From IMG/VR virus record IMGVR_UViG_3300045997_000034, positions 1 to 50,799 of that record: DNA of 50,799 nt; one strand, 5' to 3'. A program made the position numbers and the translations under genes. The notes under the pieces are model-generated. The model was not told the DNA's origin and ran no database searches. It was given only the letters and a program-made list of their open reading frames with translations. The stretch is from a virus. The stretch's first letter is position 1, and each line of letters begins with the position of its first letter. Shown here piece by piece: positions 14,695-23,475 of the stretch.

Positions 14695-17600
14695 CTATGT
14701 TAGAAAGGCGTCGATGTCGCCAAACTTTGAGATGGTCTTGCGGGCGTCAGAAACAAGCCCGTCGAAGTAGTTCATGTCAATTTCCAATTCTTCACCGAGG
14801 TCCTTTGCAATCTCGGCCTCAATCCAGAAATGACCCTTGGTGCCAGTCACTGCGTGGAACTTGTCGTCGACCTTTCGGTAGAGAATCCCACCGCCAGACT
14901 CGTCCGTCACCGGAACGAAACGACCGATCCGTCCGACAAAGTGCATGCCCTGATAGTTTGCCATTGGCTTCTGGACCGCGTCAAAGTCCAGATACATAGC
15001 GCCCTTGGAAACCTGCTTGGTCTCGCACATGTCATCAAACGTGGGGTTCTCGCCGCTGAACAGAGCCTTGAAGACATACGGATGCTGGAACTGTGCGCCA
15101 ACAGCCTTCCACGAATATGCGAACGGCTTCCCGTCTTCGATGCCGGCAACTTCGCGAGCAACGTACACCGCGTCATTGACAAGACAGAATCGTTCGTACG
15201 TCGCTTCATGCTCGAAGTCGTATCCGTACTTAGCCCCGAAATCAGTTACAAACTCGATGATCTCCGGAGTAGCATTGGGAATCTTGATCGAGTCCGTCTT
15301 GATATGCGCGACTGTGAAACCCTTCTCCTTGACGGCGTGCTTCAGATCGATCATGAACAAAGCTCCACGCTTTGCAACGATGTTGTCCTTGTTGCGTGGA
15401 TCGCGGAACGGATTGTCAAACTTCGCCGAGGTCAGACCGTAGACGATGTTGATAACAATCTTCAGCGCATACGAGAGCGCTGCTGCGTCCTCTTCCTTTG
15501 CCAGGAAAGGAGCAAGCTTGCCGCCAAGCATAGTTCTGGCAGCCCCGTAATCGCGATGTTTGATCGCCATCCGAGCCTGCTTGAGTGCTGAGAAATTCGG
15601 TGTGTAGTCCCCGAAGAGGTTGAGGACTTCGATCGATGTGGGATGCATAGACGCCACATCGAGAAGAGCAACATCGTGATAGATGCCAGGCTCCGCATAG
15701 ACGTATCCGCCTTCTCCAACTTCTTCGTCACGATAAGAACTCTTTCCCATGTCGTAGGTGTATCCGGGGAACTGGATACTGAGATCGGTGTACAGGAAAT
15801 TGGACTGAGGGTTCTTGTCCGTCCCAAAAATGATTCGGGCTGTGTGACGCTGAGTGGTGTCATTGACCGACAACCCCGACAAGTCTGCCAGGATCTGACG
15901 TGCAACAAAGTCCTGCTTTCGAGACACGTGTGTTGCCTCTGTTGCTTCAACGTCGTTGCAGCAGTAATCGACAACCTTCGGCCAATCCTTTTCATCAACC
16001 GGCTGGTCCCAGGGCAAGCTCATTTCCTGATGACGAATACCCAGCTCGATCTCAAACTTCTTCAGAGACTGCTTCTTGGACGAGTAGTCGTAAATATCCG
16101 TGTACGAGAGGTTGTAGGCCTCGCCGAACATTCCGCCCTTGTTGTCAATGATCTTCTGCGACAACTTGTAGAGACCCTCGTTGGTGTAGCCCATGAAGGC
16201 GCCGTAGAGGATATGGTTGTCGTATCGCCGGTTGTTGAACCCGACAAGCTTGAATTTGAACAGCGCCTCAACATCTTTTGCTGAGGGGTTGATCATCTTG
16301 TTGATCTGATACTTTCGGTCCGGAGTATCTTCGAACTTCCAGCAAATAACAAAGAGGTTCGGATAAACCTCAATGTCGAAGAACACGATCTGGCTGTTTG
16401 CAGCCCCAGCTTCAACCGTCTTGGCAACGACGTCCTGACCACCTGACGTGCCATTGACCAATTTCATCTGCATGACTGTACGCAAAGCCACCATTGGCTG
16501 ATTTGAGGAGTTGTTGGCGAAAGCAATAAGCCGAGGCTTGAGATCGCTCACGTCGTACATCAATCCCGCTTGCGAGGCATCGTCCAGAATCTTCTTGATG
16601 AAGTCCACCGAGGATTTGGTGCCCGGATGAATCTCCTTTCGGAGGTTACGGGCGATTAGCTCTCGAAGACTCTTCTCACTCTGGATAGTAGTAGCACTCA
16701 GCACGGGGGTCTCCTTTATAGGCAATCCACTGTTTATGGTGGCGACTGGGACGTTGTTGCACGTAACCAGGCGTCGGCGAAGGGCTCCGTTTCCGGAATA
16801 TACCTTGACTTCGATTCCTGGCTCAAACTCGTTTCTAAGGACTGAAGTGTCTCCATCGTAAATATAGTGGAGGTGGACTCCTGCCCCTGACTTGCTGAAT
16901 TCCGCGTACGTCGCCGGCCAGCTGCTCGCTGCCTGGAGGTTAAGCTCAAGAGACTTCTCTCCATTACCATCCTTCAAATCAAAGTCAATGACGACGTGGT
17001 TCTCTGGAACTTGAACAAAGTGCAACTTCTTGGTATCAATATCCTGTAGAGTAGTCTCGACTTTGGCCCACTGGGCCTTTGGAATGCCATCTGCTGTGGC
17101 ATATTGAGCTGGCTGATCTTTGAGAAGCTCATCCAATAGCGAGTCTTCTTCCTCCATGACAAGCGAGAAAGTAGGCGTATCGAGTACCGGGACTTTGAAC
17201 TTACTGGCGTTGAACCCAGAGTAATAACTCCGCATTGTTTCGCCATCAATATTAACGCGATCCTTGAAGTCATCGAAGTAGTTTCGAAGTTCTTCTCGAA
17301 CCTTGTACTGCGGCAGAGGCTTTTCAATGCCCGTGTCTGTACAATACTCTTTGTAAAGAGCGTAGGCCTGCCGCAAAGACACGCCATCCTGAGAACGAAA
17401 GACGTCGTAATGCGCCTCGATGAAGTTGAAGAAGATATCGGTCTGAAGCATCATCTCAAGAGGTCGGTAGCTGTTGTAGTAGTTCTTTCCCAGCTCACGA
17501 TATACGTCGAGACAATGTGACGCGATAGCACCGAGTTCGAAATTGATCTTAGCCATCAGCGCATTGTAATGATTTGCAGGGATTCTTTTTCCGGTTGGGT

Positions 17601-18483
17601 TCACATCAATAAGACGCCGGATGATTCCTGATTTAGCATCGCTGATCTTGACTGGTTGGTTAGTGCCCATGAATAAGAATGCATTCACCTTGCTTGTGTA
17701 AGTAGGCTTGTACTTCGCATTCATGGTCATGTCTTCGTGCGCGATGATCGAGTTGAGCTTTGTGTTGTCTTCGATCCTAGACAAGTCGCCATCTTGCTGA
17801 ATAGCTACCAGAGGATTATCAGCAAAGACTTCGGTAGAGAACGATCCGTTGTTGCTACCGAGAGCCTTCGCGTCAAATGTTGTTGTGTAGCCTTCGAAAA
17901 GATCCATGATGATGTTCAGGATCGTCGACTTGCCCGTTCCTCCAGGGCCGTACAAAACGAGGAACTTCTGGATCGTCTTTGAATCACCTGCAACTATCGC
18001 ACCGATAGCCCATTCGATCTTTTCACGTTCTTCGGGAGAATATAGCGTCCCGATCAGTTCATCCCAAGCAGAATAGTCACCAGGCGCCAATGGATATGGC
18101 AGTTTCTTACTGGCGTAATCTGTCTTCTTGGTTTTGGTATTCGCCCACGCCAAACTCTCATCTAGCTGATGTGCGTTGTCACTGATGTTCTGCAAGAACT
18201 TTCGAAACTGACTCCAGCCATTACTTCCGAACGAGCGAAGGTACTTGACGTTGTACTTGAGTCCCTGATCTGCAAGAGCCTTGTCTGCAAACTCACGGAG
18301 TTCTCGGTCAACTAGGCGCTGGACATCGTACTCGTCCGTAGACCACAATTTGGTGTCGTCATCCCAGATGGCATAGAACGAACGGCCACGAACCATAAGA
18401 TCTTTCGATCTACCGACAACAAAGTCGGGATATAGATCCGTTCCATTCTTAGATTCTCGAGTACCCATAGACAGAAAATCCAT
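14695..18483 (-). CDS. SF3 helicase / AEP-like primase / family B DNA polymerase fusion
   Basis: 1262 residues in one frame, GAGGAGG before the ATG. Region 1: SF3 helicase, Walker A GPGGTGKS 179-186, motif B QQDGD near 229-233, sensor FMGTN275, Arg finger R289-R290. Region 2: AEP-like primase, V-I-D500-F-D502, then SGAGVH537LH, then I-E558-VKVYS. Region 3: family B polymerase, Exo I D703-I-E705, Exo II N750 with Y754-D755, Exo III Y840-CCN-D844, motif A D942-VASMHP, motif B K1008 to N1012-IVYG, motif C K-T-D1064-S. It would unwind, prime and copy the phage genome. Motif C usually reads DTDS; here the first Asp is Lys. The AEP part is inferred from short motifs. Confidence 0.88.
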   Translation of the reverse strand: MDFLSMGTRESKNGTDLYPDFVVGRSKDLMVRGRSFYAIWDDDTKLWSTDEYDVQRLVDRELREFADKALADQGLKYNVKYLRSFGSNGWSQFRKFLQNISDNAHQLDESLAWANTKTKKTDYASKKLPYPLAPGDYSAWDELIGTLYSPEEREKIEWAIGAIVAGDSKTIQKFLVLYGPGGTGKSTILNIIMDLFEGYTTTFDAKALGSNNGSFSTEVFADNPLVAIQQDGDLSRIEDNTKLNSIIAHEDMTMNAKYKPTYTSKVNAFLFMGTNQPVKISDAKSGIIRRLIDVNPTGKRIPANHYNALMAKINFELGAIASHCLDVYRELGKNYYNSYRPLEMMLQTDIFFNFIEAHYDVFRSQDGVSLRQAYALYKEYCTDTGIEKPLPQYKVREELRNYFDDFKDRVNIDGETMRSYYSGFNASKFKVPVLDTPTFSLVMEEEDSLLDELLKDQPAQYATADGIPKAQWAKVETTLQDIDTKKLHFVQVPENHVVIDFDLKDGNGEKSLELNLQAASSWPATYAEFSKSGAGVHLHYIYDGDTSVLRNEFEPGIEVKVYSGNGALRRRLVTCNNVPVATINSGLPIKETPVLSATTIQSEKSLRELIARNLRKEIHPGTKSSVDFIKKILDDASQAGLMYDVSDLKPRLIAFANNSSNQPMVALRTVMQMKLVNGTSGGQDVVAKTVEAGAANSQIVFFDIEVYPNLFVICWKFEDTPDRKYQINKMINPSAKDVEALFKFKLVGFNNRRYDNHILYGAFMGYTNEGLYKLSQKIIDNKGGMFGEAYNLSYTDIYDYSSKKQSLKKFEIELGIRHQEMSLPWDQPVDEKDWPKVVDYCCNDVEATEATHVSRKQDFVARQILADLSGLSVNDTTQRHTARIIFGTDKNPQSNFLYTDLSIQFPGYTYDMGKSSYRDEEVGEGGYVYAEPGIYHDVALLDVASMHPTSIEVLNLFGDYTPNFSALKQARMAIKHRDYGAARTMLGGKLAPFLAKEEDAAALSYALKIVINIVYGLTSAKFDNPFRDPRNKDNIVAKRGALFMIDLKHAVKEKGFTVAHIKTDSIKIPNATPEIIEFVTDFGAKYGYDFEHEATYERFCLVNDAVYVAREVAGIEDGKPFAYSWKAVGAQFQHPYVFKALFSGENPTFDDMCETKQVSKGAMYLDFDAVQKPMANYQGMHFVGRIGRFVPVTDESGGGILYRKVDDKFHAVTGTKGHFWIEAEIAKDLGEELEIDMNYFDGLVSDARKTISKFGDIDAFLT

Positions 18484-18499
18484 AACACCTCCTCTCGTT

Positions 18500-19033
18500 C
18501 TAGCTTTGCATCTCGTTCAAATATGCATTCAGCTGGTACCAGATTTCAACTTCCGTCTGATCAATTCTTGGACGCTTTAGCGGAAACAAACCTCCGATGC
18601 CATTTTTCCTGTAAGTCCGCCAAATAACTTGGTTGACTTTCGCCATTACTTCATCTACCGGTAAATCGATGTTGTCTGTGTAATCTTGCAATTCCAGGTT
18701 TCGCATCAAATGCCAAAACCATTCGAGGGGCTCTCCATCAGCTTCGAAGGAGAGCCGCCTCGAAAGTGCTATGAGCATCTCGAGGAATGAACAGTTAAGC
18801 GCCATCCATTCCTGATCCACAACTTCCAACTCAGAATCCGCTAGGAATTCATCCCGTAGAAGTTGACCGTCCATGACTCTGTTGTCGTCGTTCGGCACGA
18901 GCCAGATAAATTCCGTCGTGTACAGCTGCTTGAATAGCCTCCAGTACGTCCGGGCGCGAATGCGAGTTTTTACCGAAGCGACTTGACTGTAGAGCCACCG
19001 AAGATATAACTCATCCAGTGGCGCGTACATCAT
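18500..19033 (-). CDS. Conserved phage protein of unknown function, 177 aa
   Basis: The start overlaps the stop of the upstream gene (ATGA). Segments such as YTTEFIWLVPNDDNRVMDGQ and FLEMLIALSRRLSFEADGE fit a family I recall from many Gram-positive siphophages, always uncharacterised. It is helical and soluble. It directly precedes the replication gene. Confidence 0.7.
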   Translation of the reverse strand: MMYAPLDELYLRWLYSQVASVKTRIRARTYWRLFKQLYTTEFIWLVPNDDNRVMDGQLLRDEFLADSELEVVDQEWMALNCSFLEMLIALSRRLSFEADGEPLEWFWHLMRNLELQDYTDNIDLPVDEVMAKVNQVIWRTYRKNGIGGLFPLKRPRIDQTEVEIWYQLNAYLNEMQS

Positions 19034-19809
19034 TCATCACGCTGGCGAAATCTGCGTGGCGACCTTCGAACGTCGCTGTGACGAAGCTCGTTTTCGTCAT
19101 CAAAACCAGCGACTTCGACCGAGTACTTGCCGGCACTCTGCGTCAGCTCGATGTCCATTTCCAGGTTACAGTTTCGGACATAGACGACATTCTCGTCGTT
19201 TGACCCGTCACCAAATCGCAGAAGGTTGGCACTGCCGACGGAGCCTTCGATGTTATCGATAACTTCGTCGCTGACATTGGTAAGAACACCGTCGCCCGCG
19301 TAATACGTGAATGAGACCTGCTCGTACTGCGGACCAGCCTCCAGGTACTCTTCTTCCGTGATGAGATATGGTCCATCAGGATCACGTCGACGAAGTTCCG
19401 CCTCATAGTCGAACGGTTCGCGAATATAAGCGGCATCCGTGAACACGTTCTTACTGATCGGAACCATGTCGAGTGGCGCCGGAATTTCCTCAGGAAGATC
19501 AAGTTTGATCCCCTGATACTTGGCCAAAGCTTTTGCTGCCACATCCATTTCTACCGGATGCAAAGCTTCAAGAGCCTGCTCAGGAGTAGCAAACTCTTCA
19601 GCTTTATACTGCGTCTTGTAGTACTCCTTGGCCTTAGCGATCTCGATTTTTAGCGCTTCGTCGGCGTCCTTCATGATCTTCTGACCGAGCTTGTCCAGCG
19701 CGATCTTTGCACCCAGTGCAGCACCGCCAAGAGCTGACATCGCCGACGCTAGAGCAATGACGCTGATATGAACCTTGGTGAAGGAGTTCAGAATATCTTT
19801 CGCGCTCAT
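19030..19809 (-). CDS. Membrane-anchored conserved phage protein, 259 aa
   Basis: AAGGAGG precedes the ATG. One hydrophobic segment near residues 14-36 (VIALASAMSALGGAALGA) is followed by a helix and an acidic C-terminal domain (YLITEEEYLEAGPQYEQVSF, TYYAGDGVLTNVSDEV, RFGDGSNDENVVYVRN). This domain occurs with DUF6353-like proteins in other phages, as here. Function unknown. Confidence 0.7.
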   Translation of the reverse strand: MSAKDILNSFTKVHISVIALASAMSALGGAALGAKIALDKLGQKIMKDADEALKIEIAKAKEYYKTQYKAEEFATPEQALEALHPVEMDVAAKALAKYQGIKLDLPEEIPAPLDMVPISKNVFTDAAYIREPFDYEAELRRRDPDGPYLITEEEYLEAGPQYEQVSFTYYAGDGVLTNVSDEVIDNIEGSVGSANLLRFGDGSNDENVVYVRNCNLEMDIELTQSAGKYSVEVAGFDDENELRHSDVRRSPRRFRQRDE

Positions 19810-19818
19810 TGTTCCTCC

Positions 19819-20706
19819 TTAGATCTTGTCGATGATGACGCCATTGACGTTGAAATCGAGCAGGATGGAGCCCTCATTGCCGTTCACGAAATCGCGGACC
19901 GCCGGCGAGTCACCGTTGAAGATCCCGAAATCGACGAAGTTGTCACCCTCCGGGTCAATCACCCATCCGACAACCGCACCGGCCCGAGTCCGCTCAAGAC
20001 CGAGCATGTCGTAGACCTCGTTCAGGAAGATGTGTCCCTGAGCGTGAAGCAGGTTGTTGGCGAAGGCCTGCTTGGAACGCAGCGCCAGGTAGTTGTAGCT
20101 GGGCTCCCGGTTCCACTCCTTAGCCGACTCGTCGAAGAATCGAGCGTACGGAGAATATGCGTTCGGGTCGGCACGAGTGACCTTGACGGTCTTACCTTCC
20201 TCGTCCTTGACCTTCGTGATGACCGAACCGAAACGAAGCTCCTCTTCCTTCTCGGCACCGAACTCCGCACGAACGCGAGCCTGGTACTCGGAATATCCCT
20301 TGTCCAGAGCCGCGTAAGCAGCCATCAGACCAGCCTGACGCGAAGACATGATGTAGTGCGATCCGGTCAACAGACCGACGGAGGTCAGACCCATCAGAAT
20401 GGCCGGCCCGTACAGCTTGGTGACAGCAACGCCGGTCTTGACACGCAGCTTCGCCTTGTCCTTCGCCTTGTCACGATCGCTGTAGTCCGGGTGGTCCACA
20501 ACAGACTCGATGAGCTCGGCAGTAGCCGCGGCCTCGGTCAGAATATCGTCGAGCTTGAGCGTTGCCCGGCAAGCCAGAACGGTAGATCCGACAGCGCCGA
20601 CAACACCAGCCGTGAAGAGGATGATCGGAGAGTGCTTCTGAGCCTGCAGCATCGGACGACCGACGACCTTCAGGACCGATTCGGGAAGACGAGAAGTGAG
20701 AAACAT
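19819..20706 (-). CDS. DUF6353-like membrane protein, 295 aa
   Basis: ATG at 20706, eight bases after AAAGGAG. Two hydrophobic stretches (ILFTAGVVGAVGSTVLA and PAILMGLTSVGLLTGSHYI) flank a charged helix, and YAALDKGYSEYQARVRAEFG follows, as I recall for DUF6353. A paralogue lies at 23476. Codons are strongly GC-rich at third positions (nine TAC to two TAT for Tyr), as in the capsid gene, implying high expression. Function unknown. Confidence 0.7.
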   Translation of the reverse strand: MFLTSRLPESVLKVVGRPMLQAQKHSPIILFTAGVVGAVGSTVLACRATLKLDDILTEAAATAELIESVVDHPDYSDRDKAKDKAKLRVKTGVAVTKLYGPAILMGLTSVGLLTGSHYIMSSRQAGLMAAYAALDKGYSEYQARVRAEFGAEKEEELRFGSVITKVKDEEGKTVKVTRADPNAYSPYARFFDESAKEWNREPSYNYLALRSKQAFANNLLHAQGHIFLNEVYDMLGLERTRAGAVVGWVIDPEGDNFVDFGIFNGDSPAVRDFVNGNEGSILLDFNVNGVIIDKI

Positions 20707-20719
20707 GTGTCGAGCTCCT

Positions 20720-20854
20720 TTAGATTTTGCCTTGGGCTTTAAGGCGGAAGAATATGGCAATGACTTGTTGGTCCGACATCTTGTTAACTTTCTGCGTCCA
20801 GGAAGTTGACAAATATGCGGACTTTAAAAGCTCACGCTGCTGGGTGATCGTCAT
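20720..20854 (-). CDS. Small protein, 44 aa
   Basis: ATG at 20854 with AAAAGG upstream, overlapping the previous small gene by 23 bases. The sequence (MTITQQRELLKSAYLSTSWT onward) is helical and basic. Its TAA lies just before the ribosome site of the DUF6353-like gene. Function unknown. Confidence 0.5.
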   Translation of the reverse strand: MTITQQRELLKSAYLSTSWTQKVNKMSDQQVIAIFFRLKAQGKI

Positions 20855-20969
20855 ACAAAAACCTTTTGTTGTCGGTAAGACACACCAAATATCCGCTGTA
20901 GCTATCGTAAGCTACATAACAGAACCGATGATACTCGCTCCATATGGCGTATTTCAGCCACCACAACAT
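20832..20969 (-). CDS. Small Tyr/Trp-rich protein, 45 aa
   Basis: ATG at 20969 directly after CTAGGAGACCT. The peptide begins MLWWLKYAIWSEYHRFCYVA and is rich in aromatic residues. It starts eight bases after the stop of the 216-aa gene. Function unknown. Confidence 0.5.
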   Translation of the reverse strand: MLWWLKYAIWSEYHRFCYVAYDSYSGYLVCLTDNKRFLYDDHPAA

Positions 20970-20976
20970 AGGTCTC

Positions 20977-21627
20977 CTAGTCGAGTGCTACTGTTGAGGG
21001 CAAGCGGACCAAATATCCGTTTCTGACCCGCTGGACTTCTGAACCACGAATATCCGTCCAACCCCACTTCTGATCTGTAAAGCTGCCGGTTTCGCCAGCC
21101 AATTCGTAGAAATCGGCAACAGTGGCCTGCTCGTACTTAGCAATCAAGTCGAACAGACGATCGAGAACCTCTTCGGCCTCTGGTCTGGTCTCGAGAACCA
21201 GTTGGTCGAAGTTATGCGTTGCGCGAGACTTTGCGCTGATTCCCTGCCGCGGATTTTCGTGTGACGGCTTTTGTGCGAATCGATTGTAGCTGACATATCC
21301 AGCACCGGGACTACTAGCGCCAGATCCTCGAAAACTAGATCGACGATTTGTAGACCGAGACTCGCCAAACACCATCCGTTCGACATACTGCGTGACGGCA
21401 TCAGCAACCATGTCTTTTGCGCCTGGAAGAAGAACCTCCATCATGACATAACGCATTACGCTGTCGGAATCTCCAGCAATGAAGACCGACGTAAAGCGCT
21501 TACCCATGGAAGGCTTCTGACGAATAACCTTGCCTTCAGTAACCCGCTCGATCTTCTTGTCTTCGACGGGATCTTCGGCCTTACTCTTGTGGGTGTTTCC
21601 GGGGTATTCACTGTCAAAGCCGGACAT
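20977..21627 (-). CDS. Conserved phage protein of unknown function, 216 aa
   Basis: Start at ATG 21627 after GAGG. Features: a charged N-terminus with IERVTEGKVIRQKPSMGKRF, a conserved helix VMRYVMMEVLLPGAKDMVAD, the motif VFGESRSTNRR, a disordered Ser/Gly part with YVSYNRF, and a C-terminal AEEVLDRLFDLIAKYEQATV domain. I recall this layout from many Gram-positive siphophages, never characterised. A hairpin of the array terminator type lies upstream at 21651-21681. Confidence 0.7.
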   Translation of the reverse strand: MSGFDSEYPGNTHKSKAEDPVEDKKIERVTEGKVIRQKPSMGKRFTSVFIAGDSDSVMRYVMMEVLLPGAKDMVADAVTQYVERMVFGESRSTNRRSSFRGSGASSPGAGYVSYNRFAQKPSHENPRQGISAKSRATHNFDQLVLETRPEAEEVLDRLFDLIAKYEQATVADFYELAGETGSFTDQKWGWTDIRGSEVQRVRNGYLVRLPSTVALD

Positions 21628-21650
21628 ACATCCTCGTCTCGAAAATGGAA

Positions 21651-21681
21651 AACCCATAAACCGGGTTAGGGTTTAAAGGTT
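21651..21681 (-). terminator. Array-type hairpin upstream of the 216-aa gene
   Basis: Arms 21651-21662 and 21670-21681 (AACCCATAAACC against GGTTTAAAGGTT, two mismatches) with loop GGGTTAG. Read on the minus strand it follows the 81-aa gene and ends in TTTTCC. No promoter is visible between it and the next gene, so it may only attenuate. Confidence 0.5.
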
Positions 21682-21690
21682 GTGAGGGGG

Positions 21691-21936
21691 TTACTTGCGG
21701 GCTTCCTTGACTTCGATGTAGGCGGCGACAGTCTCGTCGATCAGTTTGTCAGTGTAGGTGCTGGCAGCATCGGCAACCATTCCTCCGACAGCGAACGATG
21801 CGACGGCGACAGCTGCTTGCTTGTGGGGCGGCAGGTCGTCGGGCAGGTTGTTGCGGATGATGGAGTACACGATGATTCCAGAACCGTATGACACAACGGT
21901 CGATACGAGTTTCTTCGCGATTTCGATCTTGGGCAT
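21691..21936 (-). CDS. Small membrane protein in promoter array, 81 aa
   Basis: GAAAGGA precedes the ATG. Hydrophobic parts: VSTVVSYGSGIIVYSIIR and AAVAVASFAVGGMVADAAS; C-terminal helix AYIEVKEARK. It has its own copy of the array promoter and a 3' hairpin. Codons are GC-rich, suggesting strong expression. Function unknown. Confidence 0.7.
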   Translation of the reverse strand: MPKIEIAKKLVSTVVSYGSGIIVYSIIRNNLPDDLPPHKQAAVAVASFAVGGMVADAASTYTDKLIDETVAAYIEVKEARK

Positions 21937-21948
21937 GATGGTCCTTTC

Positions 21949-21995
21949 GTAGGGGGTCTCACTATACAGCTTGTTATTCTTGCGAGACCCCCTAC
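21949..21995 (-). promoter_or_regulatory. Array promoter flanked by 12-bp inverted repeats
   Basis: Minus strand: TCGCAAGAATAACAAGC, then TGTATAGTGAGACCCC, with -10 TATAGT at 21966-21961. This copy alone is enclosed by a perfect inverted repeat, GTAGGGGGTCTC (21949-21960) and GAGACCCCCTAC (21984-21995), which could hide the -10 in a cruciform or bind a regulator. Confidence 0.6.
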
Positions 21996-22013
21996 AGAGT
22001 TAGAGGTCCGAGA

Positions 22014-22361
22014 TCAGTTGTTTCTGGTACGAACGTTCTCGCACTGTGTGACCAGAGTTTCGAACTTCTCGTGAATTGCTTCGAGATGCTGCATCAGTGT
22101 TTCCACCTCGGTAGTGGATGTCGCAACATCATCGCGAGCATCCTCGGCCATCTGGTGAGCCACCGCCTCATTGTACGACGGATATCCCTCCAGATTCATC
22201 TTTACCGTGAGTCCTTCGAAGTAGTCTGTGACCTGAGCGAGCGTTCCTGTGAGAGTGCTCAGTTCTTGCTTCACTCCAGAAATAGCCTGCGTCATCTCTT
22301 CCAAGACGGTATCGCAGTTCTGGACAGCCTGCTCAGCTTCATTGATGTTTTCGATGGACAT
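22014..22361 (-). CDS. Coiled-coil protein, 115 aa
   Basis: GGGAGG before the ATG. Nearly all helix with heptad-like patterns (AEQAVQNCDTVLEEMTQAIS onward). The next gene downstream codes for a protein of nearly the same size and design, so the pair is probably paralogous. Function unknown. Confidence 0.65.
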   Translation of the reverse strand: MSIENINEAEQAVQNCDTVLEEMTQAISGVKQELSTLTGTLAQVTDYFEGLTVKMNLEGYPSYNEAVAHQMAEDARDDVATSTTEVETLMQHLEAIHEKFETLVTQCENVRTRNN

Positions 22362-22393
22362 AGATGTTCCTCCCGTGTTATGTGTGAGTAATG

Positions 22394-22738
22394 CTACTTC
22401 TCAGAAATATGCTGCAGTTGCTGAACAACCGAAAGCATCTTGTCGTTGATGCCCAGAAAGATATCGTGCAACTCCTGTACGGGTTTTTTCACTTGCTGCA
22501 GTTCGAGTGAAATTTCGACAGCAGCAAGAGCAACTGCATTTTCACGCTCAGCCTGATAGCCATTAGTAACCATCAATGCTGACAGGTTACTAATATATTC
22601 AGTCATGACCGCAATACGAGCTTGCAGAGACTCGATTTGGTTAAGTGAAGCAATTGAATGCTCCATCTCAAGCTCAATTCCAGTCTGTGTACTCTGAGCG
22701 TACGCGATTGCTCCGATGAGATTTTCGATTTGACTCAT
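22394..22738 (-). CDS. Coiled-coil protein, 114 aa
   Basis: Start at ATG 22738 (MSQIENLIGAIAYAQS) after GGGAG; a longer frame to 22840 lacks a ribosome site. Entirely helical with heptads, ending MLSVVQQLQHISEK. It resembles the adjacent 115-aa protein in size and layout. Function unknown. Confidence 0.65.
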   Translation of the reverse strand: MSQIENLIGAIAYAQSTQTGIELEMEHSIASLNQIESLQARIAVMTEYISNLSALMVTNGYQAERENAVALAAVEISLELQQVKKPVQELHDIFLGINDKMLSVVQQLQHISEK

Positions 22739-22896
22739 GTGATTCTCCCGTAAAATATGAGTGTTTATCTGGGCAAGTAACTCAGGGCGCATGTTGCCGT
22801 CAGGATCGGCTAAACACGGCTGTCGTTTAAAGCTTAGCATCCGGAATAGGGCGAGACCCCCTAAAGGACCCTTGCTAGCTCCCCTTTAAATATGTG
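22739..22896 (-). other. Gap with a partial array motif
   Basis: This 158-base gap contains GCGAGACCCCCTA (near 22850), a piece of the array promoter's flanking sequence, and a weak hairpin AAAGG/CCTTT, but no full promoter and no gene that I can support. Confidence 0.4.
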
Positions 22897-23460
22897 TTAC
22901 TGGTTGTCGACGATCTTCGGCTGGAACTTTGCCTGACGCAACTTCTCGTACGCCTCCTGCAGCTCTTCCCAAGACATGTTCCCCAAATTTTCCAGCTCAG
23001 TCGCGGCAGTCGAGTTGATGCGCGGAGCTTCCACAATACCGCTCTGAATAAGCTCTCGAGCGGTATCGACGGCCACGGCCTTGTCCTGCGGCTTAGCCAG
23101 TCCAGAAGGAACAATCATGTTGATGAATTCAGCGCCGGCCTTGGCGTCAGACACCAGCTCCATGAACAGTTCAGAATATGCATCCGACTGCATGAACGCA
23201 TCCGTAATTTCCTGAGACTTGATGAATCGACGGCCGTCCTCACCACGTCGACCAACAGACTTCTGGATGATCATCTTGAACGTGTCGATGATCTTCTGTC
23301 CATCTTCGTCCGCGATCATGGCACGAACAAGGGCTTCGAGGCTTCCGCCCTTCGCGCCGAGCTGCATCTCAGCAAGATCGGCCTTGGACAAGCCGAAATG
23401 AAAGACCTCAGTGACCTGCTTGCCGTCAAGGTCTTCGAATGTGATTGCTTTCTTGAGCAT
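22897..23460 (-). CDS. Conserved phage protein of unknown function, 187 aa
   Basis: ATG 23460 with AGGG upstream. The N-terminus (KKAITFEDLDGKQVTEVFHF, then LSKADLAEMQL) and the region RRFIKSQEITDAFMQSDAYS match a family seen in phages of Gram-positive bacteria. It resembles tail-assembly chaperones in size and helix content, but it is far from the tail genes. Function unknown. Confidence 0.7.
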   Translation of the reverse strand: MLKKAITFEDLDGKQVTEVFHFGLSKADLAEMQLGAKGGSLEALVRAMIADEDGQKIIDTFKMIIQKSVGRRGEDGRRFIKSQEITDAFMQSDAYSELFMELVSDAKAGAEFINMIVPSGLAKPQDKAVAVDTARELIQSGIVEAPRINSTAATELENLGNMSWEELQEAYEKLRQAKFQPKIVDNQ

Positions 23461-23475
23461 GTGATTTTTCCCTAT

